Assembly: GCF_963678635.1 (NCBI RefSeq)
Contig: NC_087064.1
Coordinates: 54,938,338-55,002,337, forward strand
DNA length: 64,000 nucleotides
DNA from: Symsagittifera roscoffensis
Lineage: Eukaryota > Xenacoelomorpha > Acoela > Convolutidae
Direction of reading: 5' to 3'
How positions within the stretch are numbered: the stretch's first letter is position 1; each line of letters opens with the position of its first letter. Shown here piece by piece: positions 33,238 through 45,829 of this stretch. Below the pieces are notes generated by a model. The model searched no databases and was not told where the DNA came from. It was given only the letters and a program-made list of their open reading frames with translations. Position numbers and translations under genes: made by a program.

Positions 33238-34119
33238 TATATAGTGCGCTGTATCTGGATAATTTAAACCAGCACATTTGTATTATCTCTCTTAGAAATC
33301 GTTCCACACAAAATTGAGGCACTCTATTTGGTCTATTTAATGCGCTTTGTTATATGCAAAATATACAACTCTCACTTGACAAATAGTGTGGGGAAAGTTT
33401 TTGAAAAAAAATCTCAAAAAATTTCAAAATTTGTTCTTTTCTTTTTTGAAATTTTCATAATTGTTTTCAAATCGAGCACCACACCGTAGAGCTAAAAATG
33501 CAGTGGAAAAGCTCAAATTTTCATTTTTGTCTCAGTTCAAGTCCAAAGTCGCACTGCAACTGAGCTAAGACCGGCCGCAGCCAGAAAAACATGAGATTGT
33601 TGAAGACAATGTACGCAAATTTTGACATTTGATATCAATTTGGAAGGCGACTACGCAAAAAGTATCATTTTAGTTCCAGTTTTTTCGAGCAGTTTTTTTC
33701 AATTACTCAAAAATTTTAATGCTTTTGGTTATTTTTCAAATCAATTTCTGAAGTTACGTTATAAAACACTCAGTTATTAGTTGTATTTAGTTGTAAAAAA
33801 TCGTTTCCTTTATATTTTAATTTTTTTACCTGTTAATTTTTTTGCCTAAACAGTCTAAAAAACAAGTGTATCTTAAAAAGAAGAAGATAACCATGACTCT
33901 GACAACTTCTACTCAAAAGCAAGTCATGGACCGAAGCAAAGATATTATATGGCAGAATTAATTGCTAATACTTTATAAGCTGGGAATAGCACAAAAAGGG
34001 AATGAATTAGTTTCTTTTTGATTTTGAAGCAATTTGTTGAAAAATTTGAGGCAAATTCTTTTATCGAGAACCAAAGACCACCGGAGAAAAAATACGCTCC
34101 AATCACAAATATTGATTAA

Positions 34120-34664
34120 TTGTTCCGACTTTCGATACGAAAGTAACGGAATATTTGTGCTCGGGGTGGGTTTTTTTTTCTTCAGACAAATTTCGACTTT
34201 TTAACTAGCCATTTCAGACGGAGTTTTTTTATATCATTCAAAAGGTATTGTTGTCCTGAGCTTAAATTTGAAAAGATATTTCACCTTCGATCATTTTTCG
34301 TAAAGTTCTGAGGGTTAAAAGGTTGCCATTTTAGCCATTTTGACCAATTTGGGACAATTAACGCGCGGTATAATTCGCGCTATTAACGCGTAAGCGGAGA
34401 TTTAATCCGTCATAAAAATCGTTCCAAATTGGTTGAGCGAAGCTTATTTGCCATAATTGATTTGTTACAAGGAACGAAATCTCTCTTTTTGTACTTTATA
34501 TGGCGTGTGGGGGGATGATTTTCATAAAAAAATTTCAAATTTTAGAAAAAAAAATTTTCATTTTATTTTATTTCATTTAATGTTTTTATGTTATTACTGC
34601 TGCTTCATAAACCTTAAAAGGCAGTCGGAACATTCGGGGCTTCGCCCTGATACGAGCAGTCTTG
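34120..34664 (+). mobile_element. hairpin-ended non-autonomous element, copy C
   Basis: About 545 bp in orientation opposite to A and B. It starts TTGTTCCGAC, then the stem-loop CTTTCG-ata-CGAAAG, and ends gggcttcgccctgatacgag followed by CAGTCTTG. Both end hairpins are intact. Confidence 0.8.
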
Positions 34665-36309
34665 TTTTCTTTGAAAACGAAAAAGATAACTTTTAAATTT
34701 TTCGGCTTTACTATGTGCACTTCTCTAGATTTGAGAAAAAAATTGAAGTTCTGACAACCAAATGAATAAGGTTGAATTAAATTACGGGCCAGTGTATGGG
34801 TTGAATTTGTAAAAAATTACCTTAAAGTATGTTTGTCCAAAACATAGCTTATTGAAGAACTAAACATTTTGTTTTCTAATTGATCATTTGAATACACTCA
34901 TATTAGCTACAATATGAAAATGACCCGTATTTAGACAAAATGTTTGTCATATAATTTTAAAACGTGAAAAAAGCTAGTCACTTATGTCCCTACACTAAAA
35001 TAAGTAATAGAAATATTATGCATTTTTCTAGTGAAGACTTTTATTATGAATGATGGGAAACTGAATGATGAAATGATCACAGTTTGAGCCAATCAAAGTT
35101 CATTATTTGAAAATCTCAAAAAACCGAAAAACTAAAAGTAACAAATAGATCTAAGCCATAAAATTTAATATTGATAGACTCGATTACAAAACAAGCAGAT
35201 TGCAGAAGCAGGAATTTTCAAACAACGCTAGATAAAAGAGGCATTACAAATTTGAATTTTCACAGATACGGATTGCGGAAAAAATTAAAAAAGAAAACTC
35301 AAAGTATGTATTAACACTGATTGTACATGCGAAAATCAATTTGCAATTTCTGACCTCGGTGTCAGTTTTTCAGAAGTATTCGCCAGATTCTACTAATTTT
35401 GATTGGTTGATAATATTTTGTTATTTGTCTTCCATCATGAGAATAGCCAAACATTTTTGCATAACAAATTGGCTGATTAATAAATTTTGTCTGCAAATTG
35501 CATTTGAAGACTCGCTTGGCCAGTTTTTCAATTGACGCTTATACAGTTTTGATACAAAAATGTAACGATTTTGTGTCTGGTTAGAAAATCTCTACCTTGA
35601 AAAAAAATCGGCAGTAGAAAAAAGTGGCCTATTTTGTGGCGCATTTAATTTCTAGAAATTGGTCTGAAATTTCTACCATCAGCATTTTCTCTACATTTTG
35701 AAATTGTGCTGTTAGCATTTTTTCTGGACTATGAAAGTGCCCGACTAGCTTTGTCTCCTATTTTTGACAAACTTGAAATTTATCTTGCAATAGGAAAAAT
35801 TTTGAAAAAATTTCTGGTTTCGCAGAAAAACATCTTGACTTTTTTGTGTGAGAAGACTCTGCCTAGAGTGCGTATTAGACAAAAAATACTCTTAGAAAAA
35901 AGAATAAGCGTAGAAATGATTTTGCGACTAAAGAAAGAACGACATTTTTTTCTTATTTTTTATAGGTTTTTTTTTCAACGAGAAAGTGCTATTGTAATTC
36001 TATTAGTCCGAAATTGTAGGTATAGAAATGTTCATGAAAAAAGTCCATAGTGGCAAAATTTGATCTAATAAGGCTCTAGGTAAACAACACGATAAAAGAT
36101 TTAGACGACAAAAATGTTTTAGAATTCAAATTTGCCTCCTCAAAATCTTCAGTATTTTACTATTTCGACTTTTAAAATAGCTTGAAACTAGGTGAAGACG
36201 TTGAAAAGCTTGTCGATTCAAGTGGGTGATGAATTGTTCCAGTTTCGAGGAATCACCGTAATTATCCATATTTTTTCAGACACCTATCCTAAATCTATTT
36301 CATTTTCAG

Positions 36310-36441
36310 CCCCTACTAGCTGTTGGATCCGGTTCAAACCCCATAACCGCGATTGATAATGACGTCACAACTGGACTCACGCTGATTGGGGGAACAAATT
36401 ATGACGTCATCCATCTGACCAAAACTGAAACTGCATTTTAG
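36310..36441 (+). CDS. WD40-repeat protein, last exon
   Basis: 132 bases, 43 residues and a TAG stop. The acceptor ttttcag ends at 36309; phase 0. It encodes PLLAVGSGSNPITAID, ending in TKTETAF. This closes the propeller with a GSGS-type turn and a hydrophobic strand (GLTLIGGTNYDVI). It has two relatives: a broken copy at 41936-42066 and an intact inverted copy at 46904-47035. Confidence 0.85.
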   Translation, partial: PLLAVGSGSNPITAIDNDVTTGLTLIGGTNYDVIHLTKTETAF

Positions 36442-36595
36442 TCTCCCGCCCTGATTATAATAACTACTGTAGTTTGATTGATGTAGATAGTCTGAAAAAA
36501 CGCGGTGATCTTGACAATGCTTTAGTGAACTTAGTGATGATTTTACAGTGAGAGCTTATTGAAAAACTTAATTGAAGAGTTTTCTTCCGATTATT

Positions 36596-36815
36596 GAAAA
36601 TGCGGAGAAACTTGGTCTTCGGTGCGCTTTTGGTTGGTTTTCCTCGCAAACTCAGGTTCGCGAATAATCTTTGGAATGGGAGAAATGGATTTTTAAATTA
36701 AAGCCCTTACGTAGTGATTTGAAAAACATTGAAAAGTTCAAAAGGTTTTCCCGGAGTCGGGAAAAACGGGTTCAAAATTGTTAAGTTTTAATCTTATTTC
36801 GAGCGAGTGCATGAC
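36596..36815 (+). repeat. dispersed unit R, copy in duplication 1
   Basis: Starts attgaaaatgcggagaaac, then tcttcggtgcgcttttgg, caggttcgcgaataat and a perfect stem-loop TTTTCCCG-gagt-CGGGAAAA, ending near gagcgagtgcatgac. It lies 155 bases after the WD40 stop, so it could be part of the 3' untranslated region or a separate short transcript. Function unknown. Confidence 0.6.
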
Positions 36816-37842
36816 TTACACAAATTTACAATATATTTCTTATTTTCGAACTGAAAATTTAAATTAACTTGTTTATCTGATGCTGAGATCCGTCCAGTGA
36901 TTACTTAATTGATTTAGGAGAGTAGTCTTGCAGGATCTTGCAAGAACCTTAAAAGTTTCTTCATAAGATTATGCACCTCTTTACAAAACTTTGCAAGATT
37001 TTTTATCAGACGATGCATCTCTTTAGAAGATTTAGAAAGATTCTTACGGCACGCATGCAAATAGGCCGGCCCACATTGCTGGATTGTAACCAGTTTGCCT
37101 TTCTGCCAAACCAATTATATGGAAGCTTAAAAATTAAACTGATTCTACATATCTGATGCCTGGTTTTGTTGTTTCACCGTAATTTTTTCACGCAACCAGG
37201 TTCAACTTTTGAGGCTAAAGGCCCCCAGAATCATCACAATATCTGCACCCTGATTCTATTACCGCTGTTGGTCTTGTTGTTTGTCAAAACGCACTCACTG
37301 ATTTGTTGAACCGGCATAGCAGAAATGAAAATCGTAGCCAAAGAACCGATTAACCCGATAGTTAGTTTTTATAAGAAATATCGTTTTTAATAGCAGAACG
37401 CAAATGAGAACCATGTGAAAAATTTAATTACATCGCAAGCATTCATATTTTTATTCTTAAAGTTTTCGAATTAATTATTTCTATCTTAAAATTTATGTTA
37501 ATTATCTAAAAAGAAAAATTAATAGCTTAAAAAATAATCCGGTTTGATTATGACTTATCAAAAATTCTTGAGAGAAGGTCAATGAATGAATGCATCAATA
37601 AAAAAGGTCAAAAAATTCTGGTAATTTCTTTTGATACCCAGCGTACTCTTGACCTTTGCTTCAAGATCAATATTTAAAACTGGAATAACCAGAACATAAA
37701 AATCGCAGCTCAAAAATTCTCTAAGTATTTTGAAAAAAAAACCGATGAAATAAATGAAGAATATTTTTTCGAAAAATGCATTAAACTTGACTAAAACAAT
37801 AACTCTCCTGGATTCATTAGTATTTTTGAGTTCCTAATTGAA

Positions 37843-38360
37843 TTGAAGGGAAACAAAACTGCTTTTTATCAGGGCACAGCCCTGAATGTTCCGACTGTAC
37901 GTTACTTCACATCGAATAGTTTTTGGGAAAAGAAATTAGGGAAAATTTCTAAATTTTGGACAGTATCTATGTGTGAAATGTTGAGCCGTATGAAATCAAA
38001 ACAGCCGATCCAAATAGCTAACCTCAATTCAAATTGGGACGATTTTGTTGTGCGGGATAAGTAGCCACGCATAAATAATTCGCGTTAAGCTCTCAGCAGT
38101 AAAAAAAAATTCTTCAAAGCGCGCATAATTTTTTCCAGAACATGGCCAATTCGCCAACTTTCAAACTCCATGAACTTCCAGAAAATAATTGGAGGTAGAA
38201 TATCTGTTTAATTTTTTAGCTCACGAAGTCAATATCTTTAATGTGAAATGAAAAAATTTGTTGAAAACTATTTTTTCGATCGGCGAAAATTGACTGAATA
38301 AAATAAACCACATCGAGCATAATATTCCGTTCTGCTCTAAAGTCGAAACAATAATTAAGT
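37843..38360 (-). mobile_element. decayed hairpin-ended element, second subfamily
   Basis: Starts aaaactgctttttatcaggg with cacagccctgaatgttccga and ends accacatcgagcataatatt through aaagtcgaaacaat. The ends match the family at 32162-33237; the interior (gccacgcataaataattcgc) matches 762-1090 instead. Confidence 0.65.
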
Positions 38361-40009
38361 TACAAGAAATTTCTTACGTACGTCTTCAACAGCTGTAGAA
38401 ACCGAAGATCGCGGAAAAATTTTTTCCCGGAAGCAAGGTCTTACGACTCACAAAGATCTAACTTCTCACATTAGTCCCTAAGCATGAGCACACAGTTTGA
38501 CCCAGAATTTTTTCTGTAAAAAATCAGCTGGGAAAAACAAAAAAATAGCCGTCTAACCTTTTCATTTGAAAAAGCTTACCTGCAAAACTCTAGACACACA
38601 GATGTTAATATCCGTGGGCTTTCGTAGCACCTTAGTTGACAGGTTAAAATTTTATTTCTAAATCAATCAATTTCAACGCAATTAATTTGTTTTAAAAACC
38701 CCTCCACATACTCAAGCACTTAATACTTATTCTACGTCTTGTCTTGTAAGTTCATAGAAATCAAAAATTTTGTTTGAATTCAAAGTGGAACGATATCTTC
38801 GCCGGATTAAGTTGCCGCCCATGAGTTATTAGAACTTGCAAAACAGCACGCACTACCCATATCAATTTTTTGGCATAGAATGGTAAAAATTGGAAATGCT
38901 AAAGTTAGGTTCAGTTCCTAATTAATTCTAATTGCTTTGATTCTCCGGCACACTTGGTCGGGAGGTAACGAATACGCCTAGGTTCTGGGTTTGAATCTGA
39001 CGGGACCTAATTTTTTGTTTAAGCAAGAAAAATTCTGTTTCCCAAACAATTGTCGGTTCTATATTTGTCTGCCAATGTTTTGTCGGCTTAGTTGTCATAT
39101 TGTAGATTTGGTGTTTTATGAAATTTTTTTTATTGTAGTGCTTTAGTGTCCTGATTTATCTCTGGTGTTTGTAACTTTACTAGCCTTGTTTTTTATGTTT
39201 TTTTTTCGCTTAAAACTTTTATTCAACCTAAATGATTTCGGCTTAGTGACCTAATTTCGATTCGTTTCAAAGAAAACAAAAATTTCATGCTCATTTCTGG
39301 ATTGCACAAAAAGCTAAAAATTTTAACAGACATTCTAGTTCAAGTTTTTTATGACAACAACTTTTTTCCAGCAATTTTTCTTTTCTTTTTCTTTTGGCTT
39401 GATAGATTATGGCCTATATTATATCGGTTTAATGGCCATAATGCGTGTTTTGACGAGCAAAACAAATTTGTTTGTAAGTGTTTGTGTTTTGAGGTTGAAG
39501 AGGACTTTTTTTATTAGTCTTTAATTTTTTTTAGTCTTTAATTTTTAATATTTTTTTAAAGATTTTTTCTTATTTTCCGTTTTTTTTTGGTTGAATAGGT
39601 TTCGGCCAGTTTTACACCGGCTTAGTGGCCTCATTTTGTTTCATTCGACGTGCAAATATATATATTTTTTTGTGTGTGTATGTTGAAGGGTTAGAGGAAC
39701 ATAACTTTTTTTTGACTTTTTTTGGCTTAAATGGTTTCTGCCAAGGTGTTTTCCGGCTTTGTTACCGCTTGGTAATTTTTTCCGATGTTCATTTCACATT
39801 CCATTGCCTTGGCTTGTTTTTTATTTTTGAAAATTAGCCTAATTTTTTTGATAGATCCTGAACTTTTTTGACCTTTTTGAATTTTGTTCTTACTCAGTGG
39901 CTTTCTTTTTTTTGTATCGCAAGTGACGCGAAGCTCAGTTTCGCCTCTGTGTTTAAAATTGACCTATTCTTTCACGAAATAAGCGGATCGGAAAAAAATT
40001 TGAAACATT
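38361..40009. other. intergenic, diffuse repeats only
   Basis: No gene supported. From 39170 to 39860, T-rich sequence repeats a loose phrase (ttcggcttagtgacct, caccggcttagtggcct, aaatggtttctgcc) at irregular spacing. A tRNA-like stretch at 38950-39010 is discussed under rejected items. Confidence 0.4.
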
Positions 40010-41935
40010 GTTAGATCAAAAACGCATTAGAAACTTGATTTTTTCACAGATACTGATTGCACTAAAATATTAAAGACTAAATATATATTTGCACAATCTG
40101 TACATGCAATAATCTATTTTCTGCAAATTTTGACGTCGGTATTCTTTTTTTGCAAAAGTGTTTTGCCAAATTTCTACTGATTTTTATTGGCTGATAATAT
40201 TTCATCATTCGGTCCCTCTATCATAAGAATAGCCGAGCTTTTTGGCATAAAAATTTGCCCAATTAGCATTTTTGTCTTTAAATTATAATTGGAGATTCCC
40301 CAGGTCAATTTATCATTTGTTTTTTGCCCAATTTTATTACACAAAAGGCAGGTTAGAAAAATCTACTTTTAAAAGAATCTGCTGTTGAAAAACGTGGTTA
40401 GTTGTGACTACACACTTGTGACTACACATGAACAACCGTTGTGAATTGTGGTTATATAATCAGAAAAATTGAGCAGTTTTTAGGCATAAAAAATGTTGCA
40501 AAAAAACAACAAAAAACATAATTTTTCACCAATTTGCATTTGTACGATGTCGATTTTTGTTTTTACGTAGAAAAATGCATATAATACAAGTTTCAATTAT
40601 CGTTTTTTTTCATATATGGAAATGTAAGATAAGCAATGCTTACGTGACTAGTCGAATTTCCGAAATTGAAAAGCAAAGTTTCAAATTGCGGAAAAATTAC
40701 TTTTAGTCGGACAATCTGATCAATGCAGAAACAAATTTTTCCGCTCAACCAATTTGCATGCAAAATTGTAAAATGTGGTTATTTACTTAGCGTACTTTCC
40801 TACCAAAATAACTACAAAACAAACCCGAGCAGCCAGCAAAAGCTAGTCATAAAACTTCACTTTTGAAGGAACCATTTCTAGAAGAAATTTTTTTTGATTA
40901 TTGCTTAATACTTTCGTGTTTTTTCCTTTTTTAAACAGATCCAATATTTGATACCTTAGAAAAATAGAAAAAAAGTTTCTGGTTTGACACAAAAAACACA
41001 CGTTCTGATTTTTGATTTTTTTTTGTGTGAGAAACATGTGTCTGGACTGCATTATAGACAAAATAATTATAATTTTGAACAAAAAAACGCATAGAAAAGA
41101 TTTGGCGACTAATTGCAAGAACGACATTTTGCTTTTCCTTTTTTGGAAGTCTTTTTTTTGAGAAAAATAGCTGGTCTTATTTTCCTTAGTGTGAAAACAC
41201 AAGAACTGCATTTTTCGCAAAAAAGCCGAAAAATATTTCGCAGTGTGTTAAATTGTTTTTATGAACATTACTTGAGTGTTTTTACAGAACGTCCTCATAT
41301 TATTTTTTGTACTCAAAATTAAATTTTTCTGCTATTGTGGAAAAAAAACTCTTTTGAAAAAAAAGTCATTTATACTATTCTCATTTTTTGAAATTGTATG
41401 GCCAATAATTTACCGAAGGCTCCACATAAGAAATTTTGTTGTGCGGATGTCAACCCAGGCAATTAATCCTTTATTTGCAGTCAGAATTCTGACAACTTTT
41501 TAATACGCATTTTCCAATTTGTTGGTTTTAGATCATCATTATCAATAGCAAAATTTTTGAACAATAATTGATAAACTAAAAGCAGAAATACTTGTAAGCC
41601 AAGCCAATGGAAAGCAAAAACGGCAAATTAAAGTGGTTGCAATCTAAGTTGACTAACGGCAAATATTGATCTAACACGGTTTAAAAGAGCATGAAACTAA
41701 GTGACGACGTTTAAAAGCTTGCTGATTCAATTATGGATGAATTGTTCCAGTTACGAGAAATCACCGAGGAATCTCCATAAAAACTGAAAAAATGCTTTCA
41801 ACTTCATAGTTTAGTTCAAAATAATTTATGAGCACAAATAATTAAGTTATTTTTTCAAGCAAGATAATTGAAAGTCTTCAACTTAATTTAACACAATTTT
41901 CCGTCTTTTCCAGACAAAGTCTTTTTAAATTTCAG

Positions 41936-42066
41936 CCCATACTAGCTGTTGCATACGGTTCGAGCCCCATCATTGCCATCGTTAATAACGTCAGAACTGG
42001 AATCACGCTGATTGGAAGAGCAAATTGTGACGTCATCCCCTGACCAAAACGGAAACTGCTTTTTAG
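41936..42066 (+). pseudogene. decayed copy of last WD40 exon
   Basis: Aligns with 36310-36441 after a preserved ttcag acceptor, but is 131 bases. A one-base loss near 42043 puts a TGA in frame, and many codons have changed the amino acid (for example Gly to Ala and Asp to Val). Not under coding constraint. Confidence 0.85.
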
Positions 42067-42225
42067 TCTTCTACCCTGATTACAAATACCAATGGTGTTT
42101 TATTGATGACGCTAGTCTGGAAAAGCGCGGCGATCTTGGGAAAGCTTAAGTGAATTTAGTGGTAAATTTTTACAGTGAGAGTTTGATGAAAAATTTAATA
42201 GCAAAAGTTTTCTCCCGGCCATTGA

Positions 42226-42440
42226 AAATGAGGAGAAATTTTGCCTTCGGCGCGCTTTTAGTTTTTCTCGCAAATTCAGGTTCGCGAATAATCCTTGGAA
42301 TGAGTGATATGAGTCATTATATAAAAGCCCTTGCATAGTGAATCGAAAAACATCGAAAGTTTCAAAAGGCTGTCCCTGTGTCGGGAAAAACTGGTTTGAA
42401 ATTGTTAATTTATAGTCTAATTTTGAGCGAGTGGTTGACT
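42226..42440 (+). repeat. dispersed unit R, copy in duplication 2
   Basis: Starts attgaaaatgaggagaaatt and gccttcggcgcgcttttag. An open stretch here reads MRRNFAFGALLVFLANSG before a possible gt donor (caggttcgcg), signal-peptide-like, but the frame is broken in other copies, so coding is doubtful. Confidence 0.55.
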
Positions 42441-43483
42441 CACAATACTACACTATATATTTTTTTATCTAGGTTGGGAAAATTTAATTTTAGTCCGAGG
42501 AAACTCGTTTTGGAAGCTTATTTAGTGCTTCTTTGAGCTGGTTCGAATCCTGCGTTTTATGTCCAATCTTTTGCGAACAAAAAATGGCATTTCGAGACTT
42601 TCACGACCAAAAATGAGTTAAAATGGCAATTAATTGAAATACATATTTCTAAACTAATTCTCAAATCCCTACTCAATTACAGCAATGCTATACCTCCATA
42701 TACCGAAAATGCTTATCTGACAATTCCCTAGACCGAAAATGCTTATCATACAATTTCATACATTCCATGTATGGAGAAATGCTAATCTTACAATTTTCAT
42801 ACAATTTCAAAAAAATCATTGAAAAAAGATTTGAACTAGTTTCTGCGGCTATTTGAACCAAATAAAAACAGTCTGGTGATGAAAAAAACGATGTTTTTTT
42901 TTTTGCAAAAAACGGTTATCATACAATTTCCATATACGAAATTTGTATGACTAGCATTTTTTTCTGGTGGCGACAACAAAAAATTTTTCAAAGTAAAATT
43001 GAAATAGCCCATTTTTTTCAACCGCAAGTCGAATGTTTTACTCAAACAAACACTTTCCAAAAAAAATTTTTGCATGCAAATTTTATTTTTTTCTGCATAA
43101 CGTAGTCCTGGATACACAAAATTTAGATTTTTTCCGTTTCTCTGGTAATTTGTTTGAAACTGGCTAAAATTATTATTTCTTTTCTATGTCATGTTTGTAT
43201 ATGCCTTGATTAATGTCTGATAATTTGAAAATACTAATTTTAAAAATAACCATCTTTCAAAGTTCTTGAAAAAATTAAAAGTTTGATGCTTTCAGTGTAT
43301 GATTTGTGAAAATGTCTTTTATATACTGCAGGTCGTTTCAAATGCATTGTAAATGCCAGACGATCAACCCTTTGGTGACTCTAGTTTCGAGTAAACCATG
43401 GGTTTAGTCACTTGTGTTCGGTCACGAACACATCTTAAAAATTTTGAGAAATAAATGTTTAAAAAAACAAACTTTGATTTATG

Positions 43484-43628
43484 AAAAAATGCTTGTCCTA
43501 CAATTTTGCATATATGAAAAAATGCTTATCTTAAAGTTTTCTTAACATTTTCTGTATCTATGGAATTGTACGAAACTGTATGATAAGCGTTTTTTCATAT
43601 ATGAAAATTGTAGGACAAGCATTTTTGG
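43484..43628. repeat. long inverted repeat (47-bp arms)
   Basis: Arms 43484-43530 and 43582-43628 are inverse complements with a few mismatches; the spacer is 51 bases. Arm landmarks are atgcttgtcctacaattt and tatatgaaaaaatgcttatc. Part of a scattered family with pieces near 42705-42790, 42930-42960 and 54360-54390. Probably a foldback element. Confidence 0.7.
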
Positions 43629-45220
43629 TCAACCCGGGAATATTCCACCCCTTCTTTTCGAGTAGCATCCATCCAGGTCACCTAAACTATATTGAACGGC
43701 ACTGGAAATGAATTTTACCGATAAAAAAAAACAAATAAATTATTCATCCCAGGCTTTCCGAGAGAAAATACTACGGAAGTCAAAGCAAACCTTTCAAACA
43801 AGTTTTTCTAGCATACAAAAATTACAGAAAAAAAAAAGATTACTCAAAGGACCGTTAGATGACACAATTAAATGAGTAGAACCGAGTTAAAAAGCAGCAT
43901 GAGAGTTGTCAGTAGAAGTGATTTTTTAGTAGCCCGTGGTGATATTTTAATAGCAACTTAGGTTCTTTCAAAGATTTGAAGATCGAATAGTGTCTCAAAA
44001 TGCCTATTCATGTTGATACCTCAAAGGAAAAAAATCACACTTCGAACTTCCATCTGTTGCGTACCTTGAAGGTCAACACTATTCTTTTACTTACACTCGG
44101 AGCTTCTGATGCTTTTCTGTGATTCGTCCCAAGAAAAACTGATGAAAGAGAGAAAAACGTTACGATAGCTTGAAGTAACGAAGCAGTACCAGAGCAGATT
44201 GAGACATAATTGAGAACATCAAATAAACAGTGCCCATTCAGCTAAGTGCCCAGAAACTACCATTTAATCCCACTTGTTTATCTCATGCTAAGATCTGTCC
44301 AATTGTTCCCTAGTTGACTAAGGAGAGTAGTCTTGCAGGACTTTGTAAGAACCTTAAATGATTCGTTATAAGAAGATGCATCTCTTTAAAAAAACCTTGA
44401 ACGATTTCTTATCAGACGATGCATCTCTTTAGAAGATTTTTCAAGATCCTTACGGCGCCCATGCAAGAAAGCCGGCCCGCATTTTTGGCTTATAACCGGT
44501 TTGCTTGATTATACCCAACTGCTGCCTGCCTTTGTTGTTTCGCAGTAATTGCTTCACGCAACCAGGTTTGTTTTTTGAGGCTAAAGACACACAGAAACTT
44601 TCAGTAATGGCTGCACCCTGATACTATTAACTTTGTCGGTCTTGTTGACTTTCACAACGCACACATTGATTTGCTGAACCGACATATCAGAAATGAAAAC
44701 CGTAGCGTATGAATCGAATAACTGGCTAGTTTATTTTATTTGAAAATATCTATTTTGATAGCAGAACGCAAATGAGAATTTTTTGAAGTAATTAGTTACA
44801 TCGCAGGCATTCACATTTTTGTTCCTAACGCTTCTGGTTAAAAACTTATGGATATCAATCTTAACAAGTTTCAGGTTTTGATATCAATCTTAAAAATGAT
44901 GTAAATGGTCTTCAAATAAAAAATTAATTGCATATAAAGTAATCCGTTTTGATTGTGATGTGAGTTATCAAGCATCCTTGAGATAGGGTCAACCATGAAT
45001 GAATCAAAAAAAAATTTCAAAAACGTTTAATAAGTTTTTCGATACAGGTCGCACTCTTGTACCTTTGATATTTGGATCAATCTTTAAAACCGGAAAACAC
45101 AGAACATAAAAGTCGCAAACTTGACTAAAAAATTCTCAAACTTGACTAAAAATAACTCCTTTGGATTCACTTTAAGTTCAAATTTTTTTTGAGTTCATAA
45201 TTGAATTGAAGGGAAAACAA

Positions 45221-45829
45221 ATGGTGTGCACACAATATGTCGTCAATTAATTTAACCCTTGATTTTTTTCATCCGTACTACTGATTACAATTAGTCGACA
45301 GGTCACCGAAAAATTTAATAGAAAGACGTCGCAAGAGTTTTTAAGCCAACTTCAAATAACTTCAAGGCTCAGAGATCAAAATAACCGTCTCATATTTTTA
45401 AAAATTTAGCGCCAGCTTGCCCTTTCAGAAATAAAAGAAAAGTACAGATATGCCCATTGTTAATCAATTTGTTCTGAGATTGCATATCTGCCCTGAACTG
45501 CAACATACATAATCAGATCTGGATGAAAAAATTTTTTTATAAATTATTTTGAGAATATTCAAATTGATTTCAAGTTTTTTGTAAAGTATCTTGTTTGGGT
45601 AATTTTTACTTGAAAACAGACCAAACACTTTGAAACTTGTTGAAAATCACGCATCTGTAATGAGTTGTAACGTACCAAAAATAATGAAGACGTTCCGTAT
45701 GATTTCCTGCCAATATTTTTTTTTGCAAATTAAGTGGTAGTTTAAGTACTAAAGAATGATTGGCAAGCAGACTTTGTTTTTGTTAAACTACAAAAAAATC
45801 AATCTGAAAGAAAAATTAATTACCTGAAA
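45221..45829. other. spacer between direct and inverted duplicates
   Basis: About 600 bases of AT-rich sequence between copies 2 and 3. I see nothing in it. Confidence 0.5.

Larger units (their letters stand above)
31764..36309 (+). other. intron 3 of WD40 gene
   Basis: From gtatag to ttttcag. It holds three copies of the hairpin-ended element (listed separately). Its last kilobase (about 35230-36309) is duplicated at about 40010-41935. Between 33240-34119 and 34666-35230 I see nothing but AT-rich sequence. Confidence 0.75.
35230..37850 (+). repeat. segmental duplication, copy 1 (with live exon)
   Basis: Contains the end of intron 3, the last WD40 exon and about 1.4 kb downstream. Matching blocks occur in order at about 40010-45220 (direct) and, for the part from about 36050 on, inverted at 45830-47510. 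Examples are the tatcagacgatgcatctctt block at 37002 and the cacgcaaccaggtt block at 37191. Confidence 0.75.
40010..45220 (+). repeat. segmental duplication, copy 2 (decayed, with insertion)
   Basis: Direct copy of 35230-37850, more diverged. The block order is preserved but about 1.7 kb of unrelated sequence (about 42480-44270) is inserted after unit R. The insertion carries a 47-bp inverted repeat and several atgcttatcatacaattt-like phrases and no gene. Confidence 0.7.

Noticed and set aside
35706-36050. + strand ORF of 114 codons
   Set aside because: Lies in duplicated intron DNA; the matching stretch in the second copy is not open, so it is not conserved as protein.
38950-39010. tRNA-like stretch with ggttctgggtttgaatctga
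   Set aside because: The B-box resemblance is imperfect and the acceptor arms do not pair; a tRNA-derived SINE is possible but unsupported without more copies.
42515-42560. Perfect B-box-like ggttcgaatcc
   Set aside because: No matching A-box or acceptor stem at the right distance; a single 11-base match is weak.
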